This document shows positions 42,918 to 50,952 of a stretch of DNA of 64,000 nucleotides, piece after piece; the stretch's first letter is position 1, and every line of letters begins with the position of its first letter. The translations under genes and the position numbers were made by a program. Source of the DNA: Polyangiaceae bacterium (GTDB lineage Bacteria; Myxococcota_A; Polyangia; Polyangiales; Polyangiaceae); assembly GCA_025936115.1 (NCBI GenBank), contig JAICTZ010000011.1, forward strand, positions 158,755 through 222,754, given 5' to 3'. A model generated the notes under the pieces. It worked only from the letters and a program-made list of their open reading frames with translations, was not told where the DNA came from and did not search any database.

Positions 42918-43400
42918 GTGCCTGCCCCGACGCCTGAAGAAATCCGGCGCCGCGTGGAAGGCTGGCGCGCTGCTGAGCGTCGCGAACGGGAAATCCGCGT
43001 CGATTGCGGCAAGGTCTGGGATGGCGGCGAAGCGTGGCAACGCAGCGCTGAAGGGACCCCTCGCCGACGCTCTGCGAGCGGTCGCCGAAGCTCTCGAGGC
43101 GCTGTCACGTTGGCATGGCTGCCCTTCGAGCTCGAGGCCATCGCTGCGGCGGACATTGTGGACGTGGGAGGCGTATCGATTCCTGTGGCCCGCGCGGAGG
43201 ACCTCGTCGTCTACGAAGCCGTAGCGTTCCGCCCTCGGGACCAGCAAGATATCGAGCGGCTGTTGACGCTGCACGGAACGAACATCGACCTCGCGCGTGT
43301 GCGTCGAATCATCGACGAATTCGCACAAGCTATGGAAGAGCCCGAGCGCCTCGCCGCCTTTGATCGAATTGTCGTGGCCGTTCTCGGCTTAGGGGGGTGA
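42918..43400 (+). pseudogene. Decayed nucleotidyltransferase-like gene
   Basis: From GTG 42918 the frame starts 'VPAPTPEEIRRRVEGWRAAE' and from about 43100 reads 'LPFELEAIAAADIVDVGGVS', 'ARAEDLVVYEAVAFRPRDQQ', 'DIERLLTLHG'. This is the C-terminal pattern of bacterial nucleotidyltransferase/DUF6036-like proteins. The middle is out of frame: 'GPLADALRAVAEALEALS' appears in another frame at about 43045-43100. The GxS...DxD active-site region expected next is absent. It looks like a gene with an internal deletion and frameshifts. A functional truncated protein is less likely. Confidence 0.55.
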
Positions 43401-43421
43401 CCGTTGGCCGGGAACTGTAAC

Positions 43422-43742
43422 GTGAAGAACGTGTGCGTCTCAGTCGCCATCGCTCTGCTCACGGCCGGGTGCACCACCGACTGCGACGAAGCGAACGACA
43501 AGCTCGAATCGTGCGGCGACCAGATCTATCACACATTCGGCACCACGACTCGCCCCACGCCCGTCGCCATCGACGACGACTGCTCCGGCCAAAGCCGCTG
43601 CTTGGCCGATTGCGTGAACGCGGCGAGCTGTGACGCTCTCGCCTTCGTCCTCAACGAAGTGCGCGATCCGAACATACCGGTTCCCGCGGGCGCGCTTGAG
43701 TTTTCGCAGTGTTTCACACGGTGTACGGGCTGGCGTCCCTGA
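43422..43742 (+). CDS. Small Cys-rich lipoprotein
   Basis: The 106-residue protein starts at GTG 43422 with a signal 'VKNVCVSVAIALLTAGCTTD' (lipid Cys in LTAGC) and has a mature domain with eight or more cysteines ('CDEANDKLESCGD', 'CSGQSRCLADCVNAASCDAL', 'CFTRCTGW'), probably disulfide-bonded and surface-exposed. A TTG at 43404 would add six residues. It is not a known flagellar gene, although it sits in the middle of the flagellar operon. Confidence 0.6.
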   Translation: MKNVCVSVAIALLTAGCTTDCDEANDKLESCGDQIYHTFGTTTRPTPVAIDDDCSGQSRCLADCVNAASCDALAFVLNEVRDPNIPVPAGALEFSQCFTRCTGWRP

Positions 43743-43874
43743 CAAGGCGGCCCGTCTCAGGGCTTGAGTCAAGCGGCTCGTGCCCAAGTTTCGAGGTGCG
43801 CCCTTCGCGCACCTTTGACCCGCGCGTGCTGAGCATCGCGTTTGCATTGGCGGAAGCGCGAGGCGCGGGTAGCC

Positions 43875-44327
43875 ATGACGAACAAGCAGAAGCGCATTCA
43901 GCGCGTGGTCGTTCATCGCGAAAAGGAGCTCGACAAGCGCGTGGTCGAGCTCGGGGAGGCGCGGGTCGCCGCGGAGCGTAGCGAGGGAGCCGTCGCGGCC
44001 GAGAACGAGCGAGTCGCGCGCGCCGCCGCGGAGCGCGAAGCGATGTCCGAGCGCGCGATGACGGCAGCCGAGTGGCGTGAAGCCAATGAATGGCTCGAAA
44101 GCCGCAGGAAATCGCAGGCCGCTGCGACGCAGGAGCTCGAGCGCGCCAACCGTCACGTAGAGTCGAAGCAGGGCCACGTGCTGAACGCACGCCGCGCGCT
44201 CAAGGGCGTCGAGCTCTACGAGACGCGGCTCAAGCAGGAGGAGCTCAAGGCCGAGGATCGTGCCGATCAGCGGCTGCAGGACGAGCTCGCGCGCAGCCGC
44301 GCCGGTCAGAAACGGAGCAAAGTGTGA
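43875..44327 (+). CDS. fliJ: Flagellar export chaperone FliJ-like coiled-coil protein
   Basis: The 150-residue protein is almost entirely a charged helical coiled coil ('QKRIQRVVVHREKELDKRVV' to 'LYETRLKQEELKAEDRADQR'), as expected for FliJ, which joins the FliI ring to the export gate. Assignment rests on length, coiled-coil character and position between fliI and flgD. The start is ATG 43875, after GCGCGGGTAGCC. Confidence 0.8.
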   Translation: MTNKQKRIQRVVVHREKELDKRVVELGEARVAAERSEGAVAAENERVARAAAEREAMSERAMTAAEWREANEWLESRRKSQAAATQELERANRHVESKQGHVLNARRALKGVELYETRLKQEELKAEDRADQRLQDELARSRAGQKRSKV

Positions 44328-44884
44328 ACGGCTTCGACCCTGTCTCGCGCCTGGCGGCAGCCGAAATCACGCGCGAAACCGTGGAACGCACGGAGGAAAC
44401 GGAGCGGCTCGCGGCGCTCTTCGCGCAGGCGCTGCCGACGGCGCTGCATGACCGTTTCGGTGTCATCGACGAGTCGTCGGATTCCTGGCAGCGGAGTGTC
44501 GGCAACTTGACGCCTCCGGCGGCGCCCACGGCCGCGGCCGTGTCGACGGAGGCGAGCGGCACACCTTCGGATACCTTGGTCTTTACGCTGCGCGCCGGGG
44601 ATTTGGGGGTGCTCAAGTGCATGGTGGATCGCACCGAAAGCGGCGTACGCGTTCTGATTGGCGCTGACGGGCAGAACGCGCTGCTTGCGGCCGGCGCCGA
44701 GCGTGGTGCGCTCGAAGCCGCGCTCCGTTCAGCAGGCTTGCCGGTCAATTCAGTGGCGGTGGTGCCGCTCGCGCGCTTCGGCACGGCACTTGCTCCACGG
44801 GCTGGTGCGCAAGACGGACGTGACGTTCGTCGCGCCTTCACCGGCTCCCGCGAACGGGGTCGCCGCGTGAAGCTGATTGGATGA
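44324..44884 (+). CDS. Putative short hook-length control protein FliK
   Basis: The 186-residue protein starts at GTG 44324, which overlaps the fliJ stop as GTGA. Its C-terminal part 'LVFTLRAGDLGVLKCMVDRT' and 'ALEAALRSAGLPVNSVAVVP' follows the FliK C-terminal pattern (L.P..LG.v.v......v.v......l...L..L...L...G). FliK measures hook length and switches export specificity in FlhB. Family members are usually 350-450 residues; this one lacks most of the long N-terminal ruler. The position between fliJ and flgD is where fliK usually lies. Confidence 0.55.
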   Translation: MNGFDPVSRLAAAEITRETVERTEETERLAALFAQALPTALHDRFGVIDESSDSWQRSVGNLTPPAAPTAAAVSTEASGTPSDTLVFTLRAGDLGVLKCMVDRTESGVRVLIGADGQNALLAAGAERGALEAALRSAGLPVNSVAVVPLARFGTALAPRAGAQDGRDVRRAFTGSRERGRRVKLIG

Positions 44885-44891
44885 ACCCAGC

Positions 44892-45590
44892 ATGGCGACG
44901 AACGCAGTAACTGGTCCTGGAGCGAATCAAGCGCTCAATGCCCTCACCAACGTGGGCGGCACCAAGCCACTCGACAAGACGGCGTTTTTGAAGCTGCTCG
45001 TCGAGCAACTCAAAAACCAGGATCCGCTCAAGCCCCAAGACGATTCTGCCTTCGTCGCCCAGCTCGCGCAGTTCTCGTCACTCGAATCGTCGATGACGAT
45101 GAACGACAAGCTCGACACGATGACCGCGCAACTCTCGGGCCTCGCGAACTCGCAAACCACGAATCTCGTCGGCTCCCAGGCAACCGTGCGCGGCAACCTC
45201 GTGACCATCGACGGCACGGGCAACGGTGTGGCGGTTCCGTTTCAGCTGACGGGCGCCGCCGATTCGACCTCGATCACGATCACCAACGCGAGCGGAACGG
45301 CGATTCGCACGATCAACGGCGGCGCACACGCGGCCGGCGTCGCGCAGCTCCGCTGGGACGGCCGCGACGACGCCGGCAACGTCCAGCCCGCGGGCACCTA
45401 CCAAGTTTCCGTCACCGCCAAGGACGCGAACGGCAACCCCGTCGCGGTCAATCAACAAACCTCCGGCACCATCACCGATGTCTCGTTCGACAAGGGCTAT
45501 CCCGTGCTCGACCTCGACACGGGCGTGTCCGTTCCAGTCTCGGACCTGCTGCAGGTCTCCGCTCCCCCAACCCAACCCAACAACAAGTAA
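44892..45590 (+). CDS. flgD: Flagellar hook capping protein FlgD
   Basis: The 232-residue protein has the FlgD N-terminal block 'DKTAFLKLLVEQLKNQDPLK' and 'DDSAFVAQLAQFSSLESSMT'. It also has a FlgD Ig-like/TUDOR domain with 'AAGVAQLRWDGRDDAGNVQP' and 'AGTYQVSVTAKDANG'. It caps the growing hook. The ATG at 44892 follows GGATGA, a suitable ribosome-binding site; a TTG at 44877 is a less likely start. Confidence 0.95.
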   Translation: MATNAVTGPGANQALNALTNVGGTKPLDKTAFLKLLVEQLKNQDPLKPQDDSAFVAQLAQFSSLESSMTMNDKLDTMTAQLSGLANSQTTNLVGSQATVRGNLVTIDGTGNGVAVPFQLTGAADSTSITITNASGTAIRTINGGAHAAGVAQLRWDGRDDAGNVQPAGTYQVSVTAKDANGNPVAVNQQTSGTITDVSFDKGYPVLDLDTGVSVPVSDLLQVSAPPTQPNNK

Positions 45591-45630
45591 CCAACCCAAC
45601 TCTCTCGTAGAGCCCTAAAGGAGGGCCCCC

Positions 45631-46923
45631 ATGGTTCTCAATGCAATGAACTCAGGTGTTTCAGGTCTCATGGCCGAAGACCAAGCAATTGGTGTCGTCG
45701 GTGACAACATCGCGAACGTCAACACGACCGGCTTCAAGAGCCAGCGGGCCATTTTCCAAGACGTGCTCGGCCACTCGATCCTCGCGGGCACTTCCTCGGC
45801 TCTGCCCGGCTCCGGCGTGCGCGTCGGCAGCGTCCAGCAGATGTTCACCCAAGGCGCGCTCTCGAACACGGGCGTCTCGACGGACCTCGCGCTCTCGGGC
45901 GACGGCTTCTTCACCGTCAAGGGCGCCGTCAACGGCTTGCAGGGCGACTTCTACACCCGCGCCGGTAACTTCAACATCAACAAGGACGGCTACGTCGTCA
46001 ATCCCCAGGGCCTAGAGCTCCAGGGCTACATGGCGAACGCCGACGGCACCTACCAGGCGTCCGTCTCCTCGCTCAAGGTCCCGACCTCCGCGCTCCCCGC
46101 GCACGCGACGCAGAACGCGACCATCACGGCGAACCTCGACGCGTCGAGCGCCGTCCCCGCGGTTGCGTTCGACGTGACCGACCCCGCCAACACCTCGAAC
46201 TACTCGACGGCCATGACCGTCTACGATTCGCTCGGTCAGGCGCACGACGTCGACGTGTACTTCGCGAAGACCTCGGCCGGTAACTTCGATTGGCACGCCG
46301 TGGCCAAGGGCGACGACCTGAACCCCCCGCAACCGGGCGTCAACGTCGAGCTCGGCACCGGTACGCTCAACTTCACGACCGACGGCGCGCTCAACAGCGT
46401 CACGGGCAACACCTTCACGGCCGATTTTGCGGGCGCGACGGCGGGCCAGGTAGTGACGATCGACTTCGGCACCTCGATCGCGGCGGGCGGCACGGGCCTC
46501 GACGGCACGACCCAGTACGCCTCGCCCTCGAACGTCTCGAGCCAGTCCCAAGACGGTTATTCGTCGGGTGACTTCTCGGGCATCGCGGTCGACGGCCAAG
46601 GCGTCGTGACGGGCATGTACACGAACGGCCAGCAGCTCTCGATCGGCCAGCTCGCGATCGCGAAGTTCCGCTCGAACGACGGCCTCGGCCGCGCCGGGCA
46701 GAACCTCTGGATCGAGACGCGCGAAAGCGGCGCGGTCGCGTTCGGCACCGCGTCGAGCGGCGGCCGTGGCGCGGTCTCGGCCGGCGCGCTCGAAGGCTCG
46801 AACGTCGATCTCGCGACCGAGTTCGTCGGGCTGATCCAACACCAGCGCTCGTTCTCCGCCAACTCGAAGACGATCACGACGGCCGACGAGATGCTGCAGG
46901 AGCTCATCGGCATCAAGCGCTGA
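45631..46923 (+). CDS. flgE: Flagellar hook protein FlgE
   Basis: The 430-residue hook subunit has 'VVGDNIANVNTTGFKSQRAI' at the N-terminus, 'FFTVKGAVNGLQGDFYTRAG' and the C-terminal 'EFVGLIQHQRSFSANSKTIT' followed by 'TADEMLQELIGIKR'. The ATG follows a very strong AAAGGAGGG ribosome-binding site, fitting the high copy number of hook subunits. The length is typical. Confidence 0.97.
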   Translation: MVLNAMNSGVSGLMAEDQAIGVVGDNIANVNTTGFKSQRAIFQDVLGHSILAGTSSALPGSGVRVGSVQQMFTQGALSNTGVSTDLALSGDGFFTVKGAVNGLQGDFYTRAGNFNINKDGYVVNPQGLELQGYMANADGTYQASVSSLKVPTSALPAHATQNATITANLDASSAVPAVAFDVTDPANTSNYSTAMTVYDSLGQAHDVDVYFAKTSAGNFDWHAVAKGDDLNPPQPGVNVELGTGTLNFTTDGALNSVTGNTFTADFAGATAGQVVTIDFGTSIAAGGTGLDGTTQYASPSNVSSQSQDGYSSGDFSGIAVDGQGVVTGMYTNGQQLSIGQLAIAKFRSNDGLGRAGQNLWIETRESGAVAFGTASSGGRGAVSAGALEGSNVDLATEFVGLIQHQRSFSANSKTITTADEMLQELIGIKR

Positions 46924-46952
46924 GTGTAGGACCGGCTCGGAGGGTGTGATTG

Positions 46953-47519
46953 ATGTCATCGGATAGCGAAAACGCTTCTGAGCCGAAAGCTCCGAAAAAG
47001 AGCAGGTTGGGACTGGTTTTAGCCACCGTCGTCGTCGTAGTGTTGGTTACCGGCGCGGCGGTGGCTGGAACGATGTTCGGTCCCGTGCTCTTGGGGCACA
47101 AGCAAGCAAAGGAAGACGTCGCCGATCAGGCCGACGATGCAGGCGACGACGACGCTTACCCGCCCGACAAAGCCGACCAGAAGAAAAAGGGCAAATCCGA
47201 GAACGAAGGCACGGTCGGTGAATCGGTCGAGATGTCACCGATCCTGGTCGATGCCCGTGCCAAGGACGGCGAGCTTCATCACTTGAAGGTGGTGCTCGCC
47301 ATCGAGATCCCCGAAGGAACTCCGAAAGAGGAGTTCATGCGTTACTCACCGCGCGGCCGTGAGGCCGCCGTGGCGTACCTACGCAGTCAAGGCTTCGACG
47401 ACCTCGCGTCGCCGGAGCACTACACGAACATTCGCAGTGAGCTCGCACGTGAGTTCACGGCGGCGGTGGGCGCCAAGCGCGTCGCTCGCGTCATGATCAC
47501 CGACTACGTCGCGCAATGA
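46953..47519 (+). CDS. fliL: Flagellar basal body protein FliL
   Basis: The 188-residue protein has a short charged cytoplasmic N-terminus, one membrane helix (about residues 16-38, 'LGLVLATVVVVVLVTGAAVA'), an acidic linker, and the periplasmic FliL domain ('LKVVLAIEIPEGTPKEEFMR', 'NIRSELAREFTAAVGAKRVA'). FliL supports stator stability around the basal body. The start is ATG 46953. The last codons lie 1 bp before the fliM ATG. Confidence 0.93.
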   Translation: MSSDSENASEPKAPKKSRLGLVLATVVVVVLVTGAAVAGTMFGPVLLGHKQAKEDVADQADDAGDDDAYPPDKADQKKKGKSENEGTVGESVEMSPILVDARAKDGELHHLKVVLAIEIPEGTPKEEFMRYSPRGREAAVAYLRSQGFDDLASPEHYTNIRSELAREFTAAVGAKRVARVMITDYVAQ

Positions 47520-47520
47520 C

Positions 47521-48405
47521 ATGGAACGCGCGCGCCGTGACTCACCGCATCCCGTAAAACCGTGCGATCTGACGGGCCGGGAGCGACATCTGCGTGCGGC
47601 CATGCACGCGATGTCACGCATCGGAGCCCGCTTCGCGCGCGCAGGTAGGAAGGCGCTGCCGTTCATGGCGCGCCGGCGCTCGCGGCTGATGGCGCAGAGC
47701 GTGGCCATCGTCGACGGTCTCGCCGCCTCGCAGGATCTCGGGCGCGGCGTGCGACTCGAGATCACGCTCGAAGAGCGCGGCGGCTCCGGCTGGGGCGAGC
47801 TCGTGATCAACTCCGAGGGCCTCTCCGTCATCCTCGAAGGCACGCTGGGCGCGGCCGACGGCGCCGCGACGGCGCTCGGTGACGACATCACGCCCGCGGC
47901 CCGCGCGCTCGTCATGCGCGTCGCGCGTGCGCTCGCGACCGACCTCGCGACGGCCATTCACGAAGAAGTAGGCCTCGAGTTCTCCGTCGGCAACATCAAG
48001 AGCGTCTCGCCGGGCGATCCGTCCGAGGGCAAGAGCTCCGACGGCTTGCGCGTCGATTGCTTGTTCGAAGGCTACGGGGAAGGGGCGTGCATCGCCATCG
48101 CGCTCAGCGCCGAGTCGCTCGAAGAAGCGGCGCGCGAGCACGAAGAGCCGCCGGCCCAACAAGGCGACCCACGCGTCGTCGACAGTCTGCGCGACGTACC
48201 GGTCGAGGTCGTCGCCGAGCTCGGCTGCGCGATGCTGAGCCTTCATCGCGTGCTCGCGCTCAAGGTGGGAGAAGTCCTACGCCTGCCCACAGCGCTCGAC
48301 GACGCCATCACGGTGCGCGTCGCCGGCGTCAAAAAGTTCGACGCCGTCCCCGTCGCGAGCCGTGGTCAAGTCGCCATCGAGATCCGCGGCCGGCACGAAG
48401 ATTGA
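47521..48405 (+). CDS. fliM: Divergent flagellar motor switch protein FliM
   Basis: The 294-residue protein has a FliM-like middle domain ('HPVKPCDLTGRERHLRAAMH' resembling 'pyDf...r........l..ih', then 'GELVINSEGLSVILEGTLGA') and a C-terminal SpoA domain ('VVAELGCAMLSLHRVLALKV', 'DAVPVASRGQVAIEIRG'). Two standard features are missing: the N-terminal CheY-P-binding peptide (LSQxEIDALL) and the GGxGR motif of the middle domain. The position between fliL and fliN supports the call. Switching by phosphorylated CheY would need another contact. Confidence 0.82.
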   Translation: MERARRDSPHPVKPCDLTGRERHLRAAMHAMSRIGARFARAGRKALPFMARRRSRLMAQSVAIVDGLAASQDLGRGVRLEITLEERGGSGWGELVINSEGLSVILEGTLGAADGAATALGDDITPAARALVMRVARALATDLATAIHEEVGLEFSVGNIKSVSPGDPSEGKSSDGLRVDCLFEGYGEGACIAIALSAESLEEAAREHEEPPAQQGDPRVVDSLRDVPVEVVAELGCAMLSLHRVLALKVGEVLRLPTALDDAITVRVAGVKKFDAVPVASRGQVAIEIRGRHED

Positions 48406-48419
48406 AAGGGTCGGGGTCG

Positions 48420-48809
48420 ATGTCCAGCGTTCGACCTGCTCCCGATCTCTCCCGTCCCGCGCAGTCGCTCGGCGACGAGCGCGGCCACGCGTCGCCGATT
48501 TCCGCGGCCAACGCCGAACCCCCGCGTCCGGCCGCGCTTCGCGGCGTCGACAGCCTCGGCTTCGTGATGGACGTGCCCGTGGCCGTCACCGTCGAGCTCG
48601 GCCGTCGCAGCGTCAAAATCGCCGACGTTTTGCGGCTCGGCCCCGGCTCGGTGCTCGAGCTCGACAAGGCCAACGGCGAGCCCCTCGACCTCTACGTCAA
48701 CGACCGGCTGATTGCCCGTGGTGAAGCCGTGATCGTCGGTGAGCGCTACGGCATCCGCCTGACGGAGGTCGTAATTGACGAAGAGAATCGCCGAGGAAAC
48801 GGCACGTGA
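48420..48809 (+). CDS. fliN: Flagellar motor switch protein FliN
   Basis: The 129-residue C-ring protein has a ~45-residue variable N-terminus and a canonical SpoA domain ('FVMDVPVAVTVELGRRSVKI', 'LDKANGEPLDLYVNDRLIAR', 'EAVIVGERYGIRLTEVV'). The ATG lies at 48420, 14 bp after fliM; the longer open frame upstream is a shadow of fliM. The end overlaps the fliO GTG. Confidence 0.95.
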   Translation: MSSVRPAPDLSRPAQSLGDERGHASPISAANAEPPRPAALRGVDSLGFVMDVPVAVTVELGRRSVKIADVLRLGPGSVLELDKANGEPLDLYVNDRLIARGEAVIVGERYGIRLTEVVIDEENRRGNGT

Positions 48810-49810
48810 AGCGCGCCGCTTGGCTCCTCACGGCGTCGCTCGCGCTCGCCGCTGCGCCCGCGCTCGCTGACGAAAGCGCGACGCCCGCCGTCGCTCCAGC
48901 GACGGCTGCTGCGACTCCCGAGGTCGCGCCCGCGACGCACGCCGTGCCCAGCGCGCGCCGGACGCCTCCCGCGCCGCACCCTTCGGCGGCTCCGACGCCG
49001 CACGCCTCCGCCGTCGCCGCGCCGAAGCCGGCCGTGACGAGTACGGCGACGGTCGCTCCGGAAGCGTCTCCCGTTCCCGTAGCGCCGCCCGCCGTAGCGC
49101 CTGCCGCCGCCACGGTTCCGGTACCCGCACCAGCCGCAACGCCGCCCGGAGCGTCACCGGCTTGGCTCCGTACCGACAAACCCGTGGCGAAGCGTCCGCT
49201 CGAGCTGCAACAGGGCCCGAGTCCGCTGCGTGTGGGTGGGATGTTGCTCCTCGTCGCCTGCCTCGGCGGCGTCGCCTGGTACGCGAAGAAGAAGCGCCAG
49301 GGTGCGGCTCCGGCCACCCCAAAAGCCGGGCTCCGCGTGCTCGGCACGACGCGCGTCGGCGCGAAGGCTTCGGCCGTGGTGGTCGAAGTTTCCGGCAAGC
49401 GGCTCTTGCTCGGAGTGACGGATCAAAACGTGAGCACGCTCGCTTGGCTCGACGACGAGCCGAACGCCGCGCTCGACGACGCGCGCGAAGCGAACGGACT
49501 CGGCGAGCGGATGCCACGCGGCGCGTACGAGGCGGACGATGTCGCGGCGGCAGGTCCGAGCGGCTTCTTGCGTCTCTTGCGCAATGCCGTCGGCAGCGCG
49601 GCCGTCGCGTCTCCGGTCGCCGCGCAACGAGTCCCGACGCGCGGCGTCGCGGCACGCGGTCCTGCAGCGGGGCGGCAGCCCGCCGCCGTGGACGAGCTCG
49701 TGCAAGCGACGCGCGACGAAGTGCGCCTCTCGCGGCGTGAGCCCGAGGAGCCGATCGCGTTCGAGGGCCAGGTGATGGGTCTCGCCAAGCGGCGCAAAGA
49801 GACGCCGTGA
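48806..49810 (+). CDS. fliO: Enlarged flagellar biosynthesis protein FliO
   Basis: The 334-residue protein starts at GTG 48806 (overlap with fliN) with a signal-like segment and a periplasmic Ala/Pro/Thr low-complexity region to about residue 125. A membrane helix follows at about 143-160 ('MLLLVACLGGVAWYAKKKR'), then the FliO-type cytoplasmic domain 'LRVLGTTRVGAKASAVVVEV' and 'RLLLGVTDQNVSTLAWL'. A charged tail closes it. FliO is usually 100-150 residues and helps assemble the FliP ring. The position before fliP confirms the call. Confidence 0.85.
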   Translation: MKRAAWLLTASLALAAAPALADESATPAVAPATAAATPEVAPATHAVPSARRTPPAPHPSAAPTPHASAVAAPKPAVTSTATVAPEASPVPVAPPAVAPAAATVPVPAPAATPPGASPAWLRTDKPVAKRPLELQQGPSPLRVGGMLLLVACLGGVAWYAKKKRQGAAPATPKAGLRVLGTTRVGAKASAVVVEVSGKRLLLGVTDQNVSTLAWLDDEPNAALDDAREANGLGERMPRGAYEADDVAAAGPSGFLRLLRNAVGSAAVASPVAAQRVPTRGVAARGPAAGRQPAAVDELVQATRDEVRLSRREPEEPIAFEGQVMGLAKRRKETP

Positions 49811-50472
49811 ACGTGAACGCTGCAGCGGAAGTGCTGCAAAATCAGACGCTCGCTCCGTCGCTCAAGATCCTCCTGATCCTGAGCCTGCTCGGCGTCCTGC
49901 CGGCGATCATCCTCGCGACGACCTCGTTCGTGCGCATCGTGGTCGTGCTCTCGTTCATTCGGCAGGGCGTCGGCACGGCGCAGTCGCCGCCGAGCCAGGT
50001 GCTGATCGGGCTCGCGCTGTTCCTCACGGCGTTCACGATGTCCCCGGTCGTCAAAGAGATGAAGCACGTGGCCTACGAGCCGTACGCGGCGGGCAGCATC
50101 GGCGACCTCGAAGCCTTGCAACGCGCGAGCGTGCCGCTCAAAGCGTTCATGCTGCGGCAGACCCGTGAGGCCGATTTGCGGCTCTTTTACGACGCGACGC
50201 ACACGGCGCTGCCCGCGACGCCCGACGACGTGGGTCTCGAGCTCGCGGTGCCGGCCTTCGTGATCTCCGAGCTCACGACGGCGTTTCAGATGGGCGTCGT
50301 GATCCTCTTGCCGTTCTTGATCGTGGATCTCGCGGTCTCTTCCTTGCTCATGAGCATGGGCATGATGATGGTGCCGCCGAGCACGCTCAGCTTGCCGATA
50401 AAACTCGTGCTTTTCGTGTTGGTCGACGGCTGGAGCCTGATCGCAGGCTCGCTACTCAGGAGTTTTGCATGA
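49807..50472 (+). CDS. fliP: Flagellar export gate protein FliP
   Basis: The 221-residue membrane protein has the FliP signatures 'FVRIVVVLSFIRQGVGTAQS' and 'PPSQVLIGLALFLTAFTMSP', and the C-terminal 'FQMGVVILLPFLIVDLAVSS', 'MMVPPSTLSLPIKLVLFVLV'. It lacks the cleaved N-terminal signal sequence of enterobacterial FliP (245 residues). The GTG start overlaps the fliO stop by 4 bp; the end overlaps fliQ by 4 bp. Confidence 0.97.
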   Translation: MNVNAAAEVLQNQTLAPSLKILLILSLLGVLPAIILATTSFVRIVVVLSFIRQGVGTAQSPPSQVLIGLALFLTAFTMSPVVKEMKHVAYEPYAAGSIGDLEALQRASVPLKAFMLRQTREADLRLFYDATHTALPATPDDVGLELAVPAFVISELTTAFQMGVVILLPFLIVDLAVSSLLMSMGMMMVPPSTLSLPIKLVLFVLVDGWSLIAGSLLRSFA

Positions 50473-50738
50473 CGGTCGATGGTGCAGTCGAGCTCTTCAC
50501 ACGTGCCTTCATCGCGGCGGTGAAATTCGCCGGTCCCATGCTGCTCGTCGCGCTCGTCGTGGGCGTCGTCGTCGGCATCCTGCAAGCAGCCACGCAGGTC
50601 AACGAGTCGAGCGTGAGCTTCGGCGCGAAGCTCCTCGCCGTCGGCATCACGTTCGCGGCGCTCGGCTCCTGGACGCTGCGCCAGTTCGTGGATTACACGT
50701 CGCGCACCCTCGCGAGCATCTCCGACATCGTCCGATGA
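50469..50738 (+). CDS. fliQ: Flagellar export gate protein FliQ
   Basis: The 89-residue protein has two membrane helices and the FliQ motif 'LVGVVVGILQAATQVNESSV' (family GLLIAIFQAATQINE). It wraps around the FliP-FliR gate. The start overlaps fliP as ATGA. It is followed by an unusual 214-bp gap before fliR. Confidence 0.96.
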   Translation: MTVDGAVELFTRAFIAAVKFAGPMLLVALVVGVVVGILQAATQVNESSVSFGAKLLAVGITFAALGSWTLRQFVDYTSRTLASISDIVR

Positions 50739-50952
50739 ACGCGCGGAGCCTGATAAGACATGCGAGTCTTGGAGGAACAGATCACGATCGGCCCGAGCGG
50801 CGATAACCCAACGCGACTAGCCGGCGAGGCCGGCGCCAGGCCGTCGCTCGAACGCCCGGACGACCTAACCCAAAAGAACGACTCTCGAAAAGCCAGCAAC
50901 AAAATTTGAACCATCCATCCATGAAACAGCTGGTCGAGAACTCTCGGGTAAA
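50739..50952. other. Gap between fliQ and fliR with repeat and 49-codon open frame
   Basis: fliQ and fliR are normally adjacent or overlapping, but here 214 bp separate them. The gap contains the second copy of a dispersed repeat (50765-50840) and a short open frame from ATG 50760 to TGA 50907-50909. It begins MRVLEEQITIGPSGDNPTRL, with no known homology and no clear ribosome-binding site. Whether this peptide is made is unknown. Confidence 0.5.
50765..50840 (+). repeat. Dispersed repeat, copy B
   Basis: Same element as at 3179-3250: AGTCTTG(G)AGGAA, AGATCACGATCG, a variable middle of about 25 bp, then GCCGGCGAGGCCGGCGC. The closing inverted GCCGGC pair can form a short hairpin. Both copies are in the same orientation on the plus strand and in intergenic DNA. 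Confidence 0.6.

Noticed and set aside
42618..43400. Intact 260-residue gene instead of a pseudogene
   Set aside because: The first 100 residues have no family character, and the homologous middle piece lies in a different frame with the active-site region missing, so decay is the better explanation.
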